Assembly (NCBI RefSeq): GCF_000272405.2
Contig: NZ_AJZM02000402.1
Coordinates: forward strand, 65,796-129,795
Direction: 5' to 3'
Length of the DNA: 64,000 nucleotides
Source: Vibrio tasmaniensis 1F-187
GTDB lineage: Bacteria > Pseudomonadota > Gammaproteobacteria > Enterobacterales > Vibrionaceae
A program made the translations under genes and the position numbers. The notes beneath the pieces are model-generated. The model was given only the letters and a program-made list of their open reading frames with translations, was not told where the DNA came from and made no database searches. Below are positions 37,857 to 49,575 of the stretch, piece after piece (position 1 is the stretch's first letter; each line of letters begins with the position of its first letter).

Positions 37857-38320
37857 GAATTGTCCCTCTATAAATAAGTAAATGAGCCGATGCAATTGCT
37901 TTTATTATAATTATCCCGTGATTCTAACTACTGAGAATGACAATTCAATCAGTAATACATTCGATTTAGATATATGCGATAGGTAATTGATAAATTACGG
38001 TTATTTATTGTGCAAAATGAGCGTTTTTCTTTATTTCTCTATGGTTTTCCCGTTATGGTTTGGTGTGTGGTAATTGGTAATATTCGGTATTGGTGGAATG
38101 TTGAACGATTTGGGTTAAATAGATTGAAATAAGTGTTTAACGTTTATGAGTTATTTAAACTTATTGCTTCAAGGTTATTTGACACGAAAAAAGACGAAAA
38201 TAAATGTCAGCTGTCATATAGGCTTCAATTTAATGAAACACAACTGTCACATTCAGATTCTAAAGTGGGCACCGTTCAAGTTAAACACAACGGCAATAAC
38301 GCCACTTAAGGAAATTTGTG
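37857..38320. other. Intergenic region with the pst promoter
   Basis: This 464-bp AT-rich stretch separates a minus-strand chemoreceptor from pstS. The right end carries the Pho box (38211-38254). The left part should contain the chemoreceptor promoter. Small open frames here lack ribosome sites. Confidence 0.55.
38211..38254 (+). promoter_or_regulatory. Pho box of the pst operon
   Basis: Four PhoB-type 7-bp half-sites recur every 11 bp: CTGTCAT at 38211, GCTTCAA at 38222, ATGAAAC at 38233 and CTGTCAC at 38244. The outer two are near-perfect and the inner two weak. A possible -10 (TAAAGT at 38261) lies about 10 bp downstream, as in PhoB-activated promoters. Confidence 0.75.
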
Positions 38321-39142
38321 ATGAAAAAGACAGTTATCGGTGCAATCGCTCTTTTAGGTGCACTAACAGTGACTCCAGCTTCAGCTAAAGAAACTATTTC
38401 AGCAGTTGGTTCAAGCAGCGTGACGCCACTGATGGAAGTTTTCTCTGAAACATACATGAAAACGAATTCAAACGTATTTATCGAAGTACAAGGTCCAGGT
38501 TCGTCTGCTGGTGTTAAAGCGGCGAAGAACGGCAGTGCAGATTTAGGTATGTCTTCTCGTAACCTTAAAGATAGCGAGAAAGAAACAACACTCGTTGAAG
38601 AAGTGGTTGCTCGTGACGGCATCGCAGTCGTGGTTAACCCTAAGAATGGTCTTGACGGTCTAACGGCTGAGCAAGTAACAGCTATCTACAAAGGTGAAGT
38701 AACAAACTGGAAAGACGTTGGTGGTGCAGACAAGCCAATCGTAGCAATCACTCGTGATACAGCATCGGGTACTCGCGGTGCATTCGAAGACATCATGTCT
38801 CTTAAAATGAAGATTTCTGGCACGAAAGTATCAGCAATCTCTCAACGTGCTCAAGTTGCTAACGGTAACGGTGCACTAAAAACAATGGTTGCATCTAACC
38901 CTTACGCAATCGGCTATATCTCTTTAGGTACAGTAGATAACTCAGTAAACGCGCTTGCAATTGACGGTACTGAAGCATCTGTAGACAACGTTAAGAACGG
39001 TTCTTACAAAGTAGCTCGTCCTTTCCTAGTACTTTACAAAGAAGGTAAGCCTTCTTCTGAAACTCAAAAGTTCCTAGATTGGATGCTAACTGACGAAGCT
39101 CAATCTCTTGTTGAGAACAAAGGCTACATCTCAGTTAACTAA
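38321..39142 (+). CDS. pstS: Phosphate ABC transporter periplasmic binding protein PstS
   Basis: High-affinity phosphate-binding protein. The 273 aa comprise a signal peptide (ending TPASA) and the phosphate-loop blocks AVGSSSVTPLMEVFSE, GPGSSAGVKAAKNGSADLGM and TRDTASGTRGAFEDI. It belongs to the shorter PstS type common on Vibrio chromosome 2. GTG 38318 and ATG 38321 are adjacent; the ATG is chosen, with AAGGAA upstream. It leads pstSCAB and is preceded by the Pho box, so induced under phosphate limitation. Confidence 0.95.
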   Translation: MKKTVIGAIALLGALTVTPASAKETISAVGSSSVTPLMEVFSETYMKTNSNVFIEVQGPGSSAGVKAAKNGSADLGMSSRNLKDSEKETTLVEEVVARDGIAVVVNPKNGLDGLTAEQVTAIYKGEVTNWKDVGGADKPIVAITRDTASGTRGAFEDIMSLKMKISGTKVSAISQRAQVANGNGALKTMVASNPYAIGYISLGTVDNSVNALAIDGTEASVDNVKNGSYKVARPFLVLYKEGKPSSETQKFLDWMLTDEAQSLVENKGYISVN

Positions 39143-39266
39143 TCTATATCTCAATTAATTAAATATTGCTCAGCCTACCTTTTCAGGCTGAGCCTTTTCT
39201 ATCCCACTTCGAGTTAATCCGTACGCTTAGACAGCGTGTTAAGGATTTCGATATGTGAGACTTGTT

Positions 39267-40196
39267 ATGACCATCGCAACGAATAGTGAACAGCTTATGA
39301 ATAGCGAAGCGACTCAACTGAAACGCGGCTTACGTAAAAAGAAGCGTGTAGATTGGAAAGAGCGTATTTTTCACGGCTTATTTTTTACTAGCGCAATCAT
39401 CGGCATCGTATCCCTTGCTGTTATTGCTTTTTTCATCGTTAGAGAAAGTATCCCTGCGTTCCAGGAAGCGGGCCTATCGGGCATCGTGCTAGGACAGAAC
39501 TGGCTACCACCAGCACTTTACGGTGTTGCAACCATGATTGTGGCATCTGTCGTATCGACATTAGGCGCGGTAGTGGTTGGTGTGCCGATTGGTGTATTAA
39601 CGGCAATCTTTATTGCTGAAATCGCGCCAAAGCGTCTGGCGGACATCATTCGTCCTGCTGTCGAATTGCTAGCGGGTATTCCTTCGGTAGTTTACGGCTT
39701 CTTCGGCCTCGTTATTATCGTTCCCCTGATTCAAAACGTATTTCAAGTGCCTGCGGGTAACACGATTTTGGCGGGTATTATTGTTCTGGGTGTGATGATC
39801 CTTCCGACGGTAATTACGGTTTCTGAAACCTCAATCCGTGCTGTACCAAGAACGTACAAAGAAGGTTCTTTAGCGTTAGGTGCTTCAAAAATCTTTACTA
39901 TCTTTAAGTTGCTCGTTCCGGCTGCTCGCTCAGGCATTATGACGGGCGTAATTTTGGGTATTGGCCGTGCTCTTGGTGAAACGATGGCAATCATTATGGT
40001 GATGGGTAATGCACCGGCAATGCCTGAAGGTATCTTAGATTCAGCTCGTACACTAACCGCGAACATTGCGATTGAAATGTCTTACGCGAGTGGTATTCAC
40101 GCAAGTGCGCTCTATGCGACGGGTGTTGTTCTCCTTGTTTTCATCATGTCTCTGAATGCAATTCTCCTTTACTTGAACCGTGAGAAGGCGAGGTAA
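39267..40196 (+). CDS. pstC: Phosphate ABC transporter permease PstC
   Basis: Inner-membrane permease of the Pst importer. A hydrophilic, basic N-terminus is followed by about six transmembrane helices. The EAA loop reads SLALGASKIFTIFKLLVPAA, and a family block reads ELLAGIPSVVYGFFGLV. The start is uncertain: GTG 39255 (AAGGA 9 nt upstream) and ATG 39267 are both possible; the ATG is chosen (309 aa). It lies 4 bp before pstA. Confidence 0.93.
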   Translation: MTIATNSEQLMNSEATQLKRGLRKKKRVDWKERIFHGLFFTSAIIGIVSLAVIAFFIVRESIPAFQEAGLSGIVLGQNWLPPALYGVATMIVASVVSTLGAVVVGVPIGVLTAIFIAEIAPKRLADIIRPAVELLAGIPSVVYGFFGLVIIVPLIQNVFQVPAGNTILAGIIVLGVMILPTVITVSETSIRAVPRTYKEGSLALGASKIFTIFKLLVPAARSGIMTGVILGIGRALGETMAIIMVMGNAPAMPEGILDSARTLTANIAIEMSYASGIHASALYATGVVLLVFIMSLNAILLYLNREKAR

Positions 40197-40200
40197 CATT

Positions 40201-41124
40201 ATGTCTTTAGAAAATAACGTAGCACCTCAAACTAATCCTACGAACCCGCAAGGTAAGACGATGAATAAAATCGCGTTAAAGAAAGCCCGCGCACGTAAAG
40301 ACGCCGTTCTGAGTGGTTTTATATGGGCTGCTGCCGCGTTAACGGTGGGCTTCTTGTTCTGGATTATGTGGTACATCCTCTCAAACGGCTTACAGCACGT
40401 TGATTGGAATTTCATCACGGATGACTACACGCGAACGGGCGATGAGCACGGCATTTTTCCGATGATCATCTCGACCATCTACATGGTTATTGCTTCGATT
40501 GCGGTTGCGGCGCCATTGGGTATCATGACGGCAATCTACCTGACTGAATACGCAAAAGTAGGCAGTCGCTTAGTTAAGATCATTCGTTTTTGTACCGAGT
40601 CATTAGCAGGTATTCCGTCAATCATCTTCGGTTTGTTTGGTATGACATTTTTCGTAGCTATTTTAGGTTTAGGTTTCTCTATCCTATCGGGCGCGTTGAC
40701 ATTGAGTATCTTGATTCTTCCAGTGATTATTCGTACTACTGAAGAAGCATTGATGGCGGTATCTCAAACTTATCGCGAAGGCTCTTATGGTTTAGGTGCT
40801 TCTAAAATCTACACAATCTGGCGTTTGATTCTACCAAGTGCAATGCCGGGTATTATCACTTCAGTTATTCTGAGTATTGGTCGTGTTATTGGTGAATCAG
40901 CGCCAGTATTCTTGACCGCAGGTATGGTTGCTCGTATCCCAGATTCATTATTGGATTCTGGCCGTACATTAACCGTTCACTTATATAAGTTAACGACGGA
41001 GCTATTTACCATTGAAGAATGGAATCAAGCATACGGCACAGCAACAGTACTGATTGTTCTTGTACTGCTGATCAACACACTCACGAAGTTGATCGCAAGA
41101 CGTTTTAATACTGCAACTTACTAA
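40201..41124 (+). CDS. pstA: Phosphate ABC transporter permease PstA
   Basis: Second membrane subunit of the Pst importer, forming the translocation channel with PstC. It has about six hydrophobic helices, the block ESLAGIPSIIFGLFGMTFF and the EAA loop SYGLGASKIYTIWRLILPSA. ATG 40201 has GAGG 7 nt upstream and lies 4 nt after the pstC stop, giving 307 aa. Upstream in-frame codons would overlap pstC without a ribosome site. Confidence 0.94.
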   Translation: MSLENNVAPQTNPTNPQGKTMNKIALKKARARKDAVLSGFIWAAAALTVGFLFWIMWYILSNGLQHVDWNFITDDYTRTGDEHGIFPMIISTIYMVIASIAVAAPLGIMTAIYLTEYAKVGSRLVKIIRFCTESLAGIPSIIFGLFGMTFFVAILGLGFSILSGALTLSILILPVIIRTTEEALMAVSQTYREGSYGLGASKIYTIWRLILPSAMPGIITSVILSIGRVIGESAPVFLTAGMVARIPDSLLDSGRTLTVHLYKLTTELFTIEEWNQAYGTATVLIVLVLLINTLTKLIARRFNTATY

Positions 41125-41199
41125 GCAGGGTTTTCTAGAGCCAAATGAGCTCCTAAAACAAAAACAGTACAGACTTTGACGAATTACGAGATTACGAAT

Positions 41200-41949
41200 A
41201 TGAACAAATTTAATATTAAAGACCTAGACCTTTTTTACGGCGAAAACCAAGCGCTTAAATCAATCAACCTACCCGTACCAGAGCGCCAAGTGACCGCTTT
41301 GATTGGCCCGTCGGGTTGTGGTAAATCAACGCTATTACGTTGCTTGAACCGAATGAACGATCTTATTGAAGGTGTAAAAATCACCGGCCTTCTTGAGATG
41401 GATGGCGACAACATCTACGGCAATATAGATGTGGCTGATCTACGTATCAAAGTCGGCATGGTTTTTCAAAAGCCAAACCCATTTCCAATGAGCATCTATG
41501 AAAACGTGGCATACGGATTACGTGCTCAAGGGATCAAAGACAAAAAGCACATTGATGAAGTGGTTGAAAGTTCACTTCGCGGCGCGGCGCTTTGGGATGA
41601 AGTGAAAGATCGTTTGAAAGCACACGCATTCGGTTTGTCTGGTGGTCAGCAGCAGCGCCTGTGTATTGCTCGCACCATCGCAATGCAACCTGACGTAATT
41701 TTGATGGATGAACCTACTTCAGCACTTGATCCAATTGCGACTCATAAAATAGAAGAGTTGATGGAAGATCTGAAGAAGAACTTCACTATCGTTATCGTAA
41801 CGCACTCAATGCAGCAAGCCCGCCGTATTTCAGATCGCACGGCTTTCTTCCTAATGGGGGAGCTTGTAGAGCACAACGAAACCAGCGTTATCTTCAGCGA
41901 ACCAAAAGATGATCGCACTAAAGGTTATGTAAACGGTGACTTTGGTTAA
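41200..41949 (+). CDS. pstB: Phosphate ABC transporter ATP-binding protein PstB
   Basis: ATPase subunit of the phosphate importer. Walker A is GPSGCGKST (about residues 37-45), the Q loop [20 protein letters not shown] carries the PstB-specific KPNPFP, the signature is LSGGQQQR, and Walker B is [16 protein letters not shown] 41200 ([14 protein letters not shown]) is chosen over the upstream TTG because it matches the usual family start (249 aa). It is the last pst gene; no phoU follows. Confidence 0.95.
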   Translation: MNKFNIKDLDLFYGENQALKSINLPVPERQVTALIGPSGCGKSTLLRCLNRMNDLIEGVKITGLLEMDGDNIYGNIDVADLRIKVGMVFQKPNPFPMSIYENVAYGLRAQGIKDKKHIDEVVESSLRGAALWDEVKDRLKAHAFGLSGGQQQRLCIARTIAMQPDVILMDEPTSALDPIATHKIEELMEDLKKNFTIVIVTHSMQQARRISDRTAFFLMGELVEHNETSVIFSEPKDDRTKGYVNGDFG

Positions 41950-42268
41950 TTGCTTAATCGATAACGTGGTCAATACCACTAACTGAAACGCAGGTTAGAT
42001 AATCGATTCGATTTACAGAATTATCACTATAACTATAAGCGATGGAAGTTTTGCCCCACTTTAGGTGGGGCTTTTTTATGCTGTTAAAAAGCATCACATG
42101 TCGACGAAATTTTGGGCAGGAAATCCCATTTTTGTAGTCCTTCTCATGCTTGTGATAATGCAAAAGGTCAAATTGCGACCCACTTAACATCTCATTTTTA
42201 GTTATATTGATTGCATATCAAGGCTTCTGTATTTTTGCGTTATTCTTATTAGCCAATGGATCAACGCC
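41950..42268. other. Intergenic region between pstB and the GAF-GGDEF gene
   Basis: It contains the pst terminator at 42050-42077 and about 190 bp of AT-rich sequence that should hold the promoter of the following gene. No other structure is evident. Confidence 0.5.
42050..42077 (+). terminator. Terminator of the pst operon
   Basis: GCCCCAC and GTGGGGC around TTTAG, followed by T6. Confidence 0.9.
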
Positions 42269-44413
42269 GTGCATGTTAAAGCCTTTGCAAAACAGATATC
42301 TGCTACGCGTGACCACCGTTTATTGGCTGAGTCTCTGTTTGACTACCTGATTAAAATGCTTGGTCCCCAAGGGATCGGAATATTTTCAGAGCCAATACCA
42401 GAAAGCGACTCGTTACCGTTGTTTTCCTACGGTGAATTAACCTCTCTTGATCATTACCCTTCAACATTTTGGCCATGGGTTTCACAGTTCGACACTGCAG
42501 ACGGTGTGTTACCGATGTCGCTCAATACGTGCAAGTGGGATCACAGTAAAGCGCTTGGTGGAGAGTCGTTCATCATGATGCTCGACAACGCCCCAGCCTG
42601 TAGAACTTATTTAATTATTCAAAATTGCATCGCAGAAAAAGTTAATCAAACCTTTGACCAAGGGCTGGATGGCCTTCAATTAGCGGCAGCTCGCTGGCAG
42701 TGTATTCGCGCAGAAAAAAATGCAGCTATCGAGATTAAGCATAGGGATACACGTGAAGCGCAATATCTTGATGAAATTAAGCTTCGAGAGTTGTTTGTCG
42801 AGAATATGAAATTGGTTCATCAGGTGGCGTTAGAGCTCTCGAACCCTGAATCATTGGATGCACTCTACAAAGCATCGGTAGAGGCGGTACGCGATAGACT
42901 TGGTTTTGATCGCGCCATATTTATGTTGCTTGATATGAAAAAGCGTTGCTTTAGTGGCACCTACGGCACCGATGAACTAGGAAAAACCAACAGCGAACAT
43001 CACACTCAATATGACCTGCATCAGCTTGAATCGGAATATATCGAGGCATTGTCTGACAACCACACTAACTTGGTCGTTATTGAACAGGCTCCACTCTACA
43101 CTGAAGGTAAGGTTGTAGGGCAAGGGTGGAATGGCATGCTTATTTTGCGTGAAGGGGATAAACCCGTAGGTTGGATTGCCATGGACAACTACATTCACCG
43201 CTCGCCAATCACCAATTACCAAAAGCAGATGCTTGAATCGTTCGGCTCTCTGCTGTCTCAGATATACATTCGTAAACGCCAAGAACTGAACATCCGAATG
43301 CTGCATTCGAGTATGGTTGAGTTGTCTCGCTGCGATAGCGTCAGTGCTGTGTGTAAGTCCGCCGTCAGTTTTGCTATTCAGCATTTAGGCATTGATCGAT
43401 TAGCCGTTTTCCTTACCGATAAAAATTGCAGTTACATGCAAGGTACTTGGGGTACCGATATAAAAGGCGATATTGTCGATGAGTCTTATTATCGATCAGA
43501 GCTGGTAGAGCGTGACATTGTGTCTGCAGCTCGTACTTACCCTAACCAAGTCGCTTTTGAAGAATCGGTCCCTATTTATCATGATTACAATATTGTCGGG
43601 GTTGGCTGGACGGCAATGACAATGCTCACCACAAATACAGGCGTTCCGATTGCGTTTATCGCTGCGGATAATTTGCTAACACGAAGCCCTTTAACTTCAC
43701 AACTGCGTGAAGTGATACGTATCTTCGCCTCTAGCCTTGCTGAAGTCTTACAAAGAACCATGGCGCAAGAAGAGATCAAAAAGCTCAATGAAACCCTAGA
43801 ACAAGAGGTTAGCAAGCGAACTCAAGAGCTTGAAAATGCGAATGAACAGCTCGATGTAATTTCTAAACTCGACCCGCTGACTCGTCTTGGTAACCGCCGT
43901 ATGCTGTCACAAGTTTTAGATGATCTGAATTGTGAGGAACACGGTGCATTTGCTACGCAGAATGAGGTCACCTTTGGGTTAATTCTTGTCGATCTTGACC
44001 ATTTTGGTTTGTACAACAGTGTCTATGGCCATACTGAGGGGGATGTCGCTTTACGTGCCATTGGCAAGATACTGAGCACTCATGTTTACGGTGATCAAGA
44101 AACCTTCTGCCGTATCGGCGGTGAGGAGTTTATGTTGTTGATGATCGGTACCAATCACACAACAACAAAGCAGCGTGCAGAGTCGATTCGACAAAGTATT
44201 GAAGATGCAAAAATTCTCCATTGTAAAAGTAGCACTAGCCAATATTTAACCGCATCTGTGGGTTATGCATCGATAACTTCGGATCAGCGCCAGTTCGATT
44301 TTGATTTGTTGTATGGCAAGGCTGATAAGGCTTTGTATAAGGCGAAAGATTCAGGGCGAAATAGAGTTGTCTCGGCTATGAAGCGAAGAAAAGTTGCGGC
44401 TACACTGACTTAG
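42269..44413 (+). CDS. GAF-GAF-GGDEF diguanylate cyclase
   Basis: Cytoplasmic signalling protein of 714 aa. A variable N-terminal region (about 1-170) precedes two related GAF-like domains. Each has a pattern of an FDRAIFMLLD or IDRLAVFLTD strand, a GTYGTD or GTWGTD turn and a late VGQGWNGMLIL or VGVGWTAMTML strand. A coiled coil (about 495-530) leads to a C-terminal GGDEF domain with DPLTRLGNRRMLS, LILVDLDHFGLYNSVYGH and IGGEEF. The RxxD inhibitory site is absent. The start is GTG, with a modest GGAT upstream. No transmembrane helices. Downstream of pst but separated by a terminator. Confidence 0.9.
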   Translation: MHVKAFAKQISATRDHRLLAESLFDYLIKMLGPQGIGIFSEPIPESDSLPLFSYGELTSLDHYPSTFWPWVSQFDTADGVLPMSLNTCKWDHSKALGGESFIMMLDNAPACRTYLIIQNCIAEKVNQTFDQGLDGLQLAAARWQCIRAEKNAAIEIKHRDTREAQYLDEIKLRELFVENMKLVHQVALELSNPESLDALYKASVEAVRDRLGFDRAIFMLLDMKKRCFSGTYGTDELGKTNSEHHTQYDLHQLESEYIEALSDNHTNLVVIEQAPLYTEGKVVGQGWNGMLILREGDKPVGWIAMDNYIHRSPITNYQKQMLESFGSLLSQIYIRKRQELNIRMLHSSMVELSRCDSVSAVCKSAVSFAIQHLGIDRLAVFLTDKNCSYMQGTWGTDIKGDIVDESYYRSELVERDIVSAARTYPNQVAFEESVPIYHDYNIVGVGWTAMTMLTTNTGVPIAFIAADNLLTRSPLTSQLREVIRIFASSLAEVLQRTMAQEEIKKLNETLEQEVSKRTQELENANEQLDVISKLDPLTRLGNRRMLSQVLDDLNCEEHGAFATQNEVTFGLILVDLDHFGLYNSVYGHTEGDVALRAIGKILSTHVYGDQETFCRIGGEEFMLLMIGTNHTTTKQRAESIRQSIEDAKILHCKSSTSQYLTASVGYASITSDQRQFDFDLLYGKADKALYKAKDSGRNRVVSAMKRRKVAATLT

Positions 44414-44447
44414 TGTGGTATCTGTTTTTCCCGTTCTCAAAAACGAC

Positions 44448-44492
44448 TGAAGCCGTGATGTTCACAATGTGGTCATCACGGCTTCATTTTTT
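44448..44492. terminator. Bidirectional terminator between the GGDEF gene and batD
   Basis: The 13-bp arms TGAAGCCGTGATG and CATCACGGCTTCA pair around a 13-nt loop, with T-rich sequence after the plus-strand arm and a weaker T-run on the minus strand. Confidence 0.85.
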
Positions 44493-44516
44493 CTGCCAGT
44501 TTTATTTTTTGGTTAA

Positions 44517-46199
44517 TTAAAGCGTTTCTAGTGAACTTTTACGCGTTTTGTTAGAGACTCGCTTTGGCTTCTTAACTATTTTGATTGTCTCAGTAGGATC
44601 CCATGACTGACTTGGTGAGCCAGCTTCAGCATAGAGGCTCTGATTTAGCTTGGTGAGCTCAGCTTCGATTGTTTCTAACGTCTCATCACTCAAGTCTGGG
44701 TTTTCAGTTTTCCACTGTTCGAACAAAGTTCTCGTCTTCACACCATCTTTCATCTTCAGAGAGGCAATCAGCGCTTCTGCCGTATCGGATTGACGTTCAT
44801 CTTTTTGCTTTGGTTTTACTGCTGTACCGCGGCGTGACCAGAAGTAGAAAGCAAACGCCGAGCTGATTAACCATAATGCTGCAAACAGAGCCGTTAGATA
44901 AGGCCACATTCCTGGTTTTTCAACGGTAACAATTGTCGGGCTGGCTTGCTGAGTTGGTGTTTCAATAACAGGAGGCGGCGTGCTTGAGGTTACGCGATCA
45001 CTTGCCTGAACCGACAACTCAAGCCCAAGAGCTTTATTGGTCTCTTGTGATTGCGAATCAGTGTTAAACCAAGTTTGAGAAACATCAGGCAGGGAGATGC
45101 TTCCAGATTCCTTAGGGATTAGAACTTGCTTATACACCACGATAGCATTACCGGATTGGGTAGTGCCAAATTGCGGTTTCTCTTCATAAACACGCACCGA
45201 TTTAGGGTAGGTGGTGTTCAGTTTTGGTAACTGGTGTTGAGTCAAGTTGCTGGCTGTCATTGTGATGGTACGAGTTAACGAATCACCGGCTTCCATTTCA
45301 ATATTCTGCTTGTCGCCACCTAAAGTATTACTACCTGTCAGCTCATTGCCTTGGCTATCTGACCATTTCTGAATCAACTTGAAGTCCGATGTTGGTAACC
45401 ACTCACCTTGATAGCCTTTTGGTACAGGTTTCACTGTGACATCTAAGGTTTCAACGGGCGTGTCGAGTTGGAAAAGGCGCGTTGTGCTTGAGTTGTTGGT
45501 TGAGTAAACAACAGCACCGGTTAACTTTGGCCCTTGAAGCTGAAATTGTCCTGCTTGTTGTGAGGATATATGGAAAGATTGCTGAACAACGGTGACTTCT
45601 TGTCCGTTGATAACATCTTGGAACTGTTTCGACTCACCGATGGGTTCCACGTCCAAATTTGATGAGTTTGGTAGAGAGATCTGGGGATCTTGTAATCTTC
45701 TTGGATCCGCTTTGATGATGAGCTTTACATCAAGCTCGGCGACTTCTTGTGGATACAAGATGTTTTTGCTGAGATTTAATTGGAATTCCGCCATATCACT
45801 CTGCTTTGGAGCGGCTTTATTAATCGAAACGTTGATGGTGATCGGTTGGGTTTTGGCACCTTCAATATCAAAGCTAGGTATTTCTAATCGGCCTAATCGA
45901 AGTGGGGCAAGGGTAATATTCCACTCGCTAGACACAGTGCGGCTACCATTGACGATTCGCATCGATGACCCAAAGCTTGGGGTGCCGACGTAGAAATTCT
46001 TCTGAAGGAAGGTTAGATCTAAAGCACCGGACGATACTTTTTCATCGGTCGCCACTCTAAGTAGGAAGACTTCATCTTTGGTAACACTGTTTTGCGAAAC
46101 ACTCGCCACAGCGGTCGCTGCGAATACAGAGTGTGACGAGAAAACACCGATTAGCAGTGTCAGTAGCATTGATAAAAATGGCTTGTTTAAAAATCGCAT
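44517..46199 (-). CDS. batD: BatD-family protein (oxygen tolerance)
   Basis: Membrane-anchored periplasmic protein of the Bat/aerotolerance system. The signal peptide ends near VFAA. Several beta-rich domains follow (opening ATAVASVSQNSVTKDEVFLLRV), then a C-terminal transmembrane helix (about residues 440-460) and a short basic cytoplasmic tail. ATG 46199 is chosen (560 aa), three codons after a GTG at 46208, because it starts the signal peptide. It is the last gene of the moxR-DUF58-DUF4381-batA-batB-batD operon. The molecular role of BatD is not settled in any organism. Confidence 0.87.
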   Translation of the reverse strand: MRFLNKPFLSMLLTLLIGVFSSHSVFAATAVASVSQNSVTKDEVFLLRVATDEKVSSGALDLTFLQKNFYVGTPSFGSSMRIVNGSRTVSSEWNITLAPLRLGRLEIPSFDIEGAKTQPITINVSINKAAPKQSDMAEFQLNLSKNILYPQEVAELDVKLIIKADPRRLQDPQISLPNSSNLDVEPIGESKQFQDVINGQEVTVVQQSFHISSQQAGQFQLQGPKLTGAVVYSTNNSSTTRLFQLDTPVETLDVTVKPVPKGYQGEWLPTSDFKLIQKWSDSQGNELTGSNTLGGDKQNIEMEAGDSLTRTITMTASNLTQHQLPKLNTTYPKSVRVYEEKPQFGTTQSGNAIVVYKQVLIPKESGSISLPDVSQTWFNTDSQSQETNKALGLELSVQASDRVTSSTPPPVIETPTQQASPTIVTVEKPGMWPYLTALFAALWLISSAFAFYFWSRRGTAVKPKQKDERQSDTAEALIASLKMKDGVKTRTLFEQWKTENPDLSDETLETIEAELTKLNQSLYAEAGSPSQSWDPTETIKIVKKPKRVSNKTRKSSLETL

Positions 46200-46201
46200 G
46201 G

Positions 46202-48104
<1,903 letters not shown>

Positions 48105-48112
<8 letters not shown>

Positions 48113-49097
48113 TGTTTCTCCTAATGGCTAACAGCATAAATGCGAAAAACATTGCCGCCAACAGTGGCCAGACAAACCACTCTTGTTGTGGTCGCCAGAT
48201 CTTAGTGGCGTTCGTCACGGGCTCTAACTGGTTGATGGTGTCGTAAATCGTTGCCAGCTCTTTGCTGTCACGCGCACGGAAGTACTGACCGCCAGTGCGT
48301 TTGGCGATTTCCGTTAGAGTACGCTCATCCAAGTCTTGAGCAGTATTGACCTTACGAGTCATGAAGAACTCTTTGACCATCATTTCACCCGCACCGACAC
48401 CCACGGTGTAAATCGTCGCGTTGTACTTCTTAGCAATATCCGCGGCTTCTAGTGGATCTAATACGCCTGCGGTATTGCTGCCGTCACTGAGTAGAATCAT
48501 CACACGCTGAGGGGCGTCACTGTCGACAAAGGTTTTGGTGGCAAGGCCGATACCATCACCAATCGCGGTTTGAGTACCAATCAGCTTTAACACAGCCTGA
48601 TTGAGTTGTTGTGAAAGCGTGTCTCTATCTAACGTCAGTGGCGTCTGCAGATAGGCGTGATCAGCAAATAGCACCAATCCGATTCGGTCGCCTTTTCGTC
48701 GCTCAATAAAGTCACTCAATACATGTTTCACCGCAGATAAGCGATCGATGTATTCGCCATTGAACTGCATGTCTTCTTGGCTCATCGAGCCGGAGAGGTC
48801 GACAACCAACATCAAGTCTCGGTGTTTTGGCTGAAACTCAACCGGTTCACCGTACCAAACTGGACGTGCCATGGCCGTTACCAATAAAAGCCAGATGATG
48901 ACCGACAACGCCTTGGGTAAGCGACTGCTCGGTGTTTTGGTATTGCTGTCCTCGGGTAGAAATGGAAGCCTTAGGGCATTGTTCGATTCCGCCTTAGGCG
49001 AGAGCAAGTAAACAAGGATTGGCAATGGCGCTAGGAAAAACATCCACCACCAAACAAACTCGATATTTAGTAAGCTCGTGTTTAAAAGATCAGTCAT
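48105..49097 (-). CDS. batA: BatA-family VWA protein
   Basis: Inner-membrane protein with two N-terminal hydrophobic helices (about 13-30 and 60-77), a von Willebrand A domain with a complete MIDAS (VVDLSGSMS, then TAIGDGIGLA and MILLSDGSNTAG), and a C-terminal helix (about 308-325). The 330 aa are typical. Overlaps by 8 bp both its upstream (DUF4381) and its downstream (batB) neighbours. Probably forms a complex with the other VWA protein and is acted on by MoxR. Confidence 0.92.
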
Positions 49098-49575
49098 AAC
49101 GACCTCGCTTTGGAGGAAGGGCTTTACGAAGCCAGATTTCGCAGTCGTTAACCAATTGCTGTTGAGCCTTTTTCTGTTCGTCGGTCATTAAGGTTGCATC
49201 TTGGTAGAGCGCTTGTTGCCATTGCGATTGTTTTGCGGCGAACAAAGGTTTTGCCAATTGCGCATCTAAGAACGTCAACCAATCATCACCAGATAAGCCT
49301 GCCACTTTTTCGCGTGGGAAATAGCTTAGTGCTGCCTGACGAACGATGTCTTGAGCTGCACTCGGAGACAAGGTATTTGAAGGCTGACTATCACGAAAGC
49401 AAGCAAGTGCTTCGTTCTTCGCGTATTGGTTCTTTTGTCTTTTGTTTACAATGAAAAATACTAAGGCGATCAGAACGATGGCCGTGATAATGATTAACCA
49501 CCAACCCCATGCCAAAGGCCACCATGACGGTGCGCTTGGCGTAATAATAGGGCTCAAGTCGAGAGGTTGATTCAT
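49090..49575 (-). CDS. DUF4381-family membrane protein
   Basis: A 161-aa protein with a Pro-rich start, one transmembrane helix (WGWWLIIITAIVLIALVFFIV, split in the middle of residues 23-45) and a cytoplasmic helical domain. DUF4381 proteins occur almost exclusively between DUF58 and VWA genes in MoxR operons, as here. ATG 49575 is chosen because GGAG lies 7 nt upstream. Its start overlaps the DUF58 stop by 4 bp (ATGA). Function unknown. Confidence 0.85.
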   Translation of the reverse strand: MNQPLDLSPIITPSAPSWWPLAWGWWLIIITAIVLIALVFFIVNKRQKNQYAKNEALACFRDSQPSNTLSPSAAQDIVRQAALSYFPREKVAGLSGDDWLTFLDAQLAKPLFAAKQSQWQQALYQDATLMTDEQKKAQQQLVNDCEIWLRKALPPKRGRYD

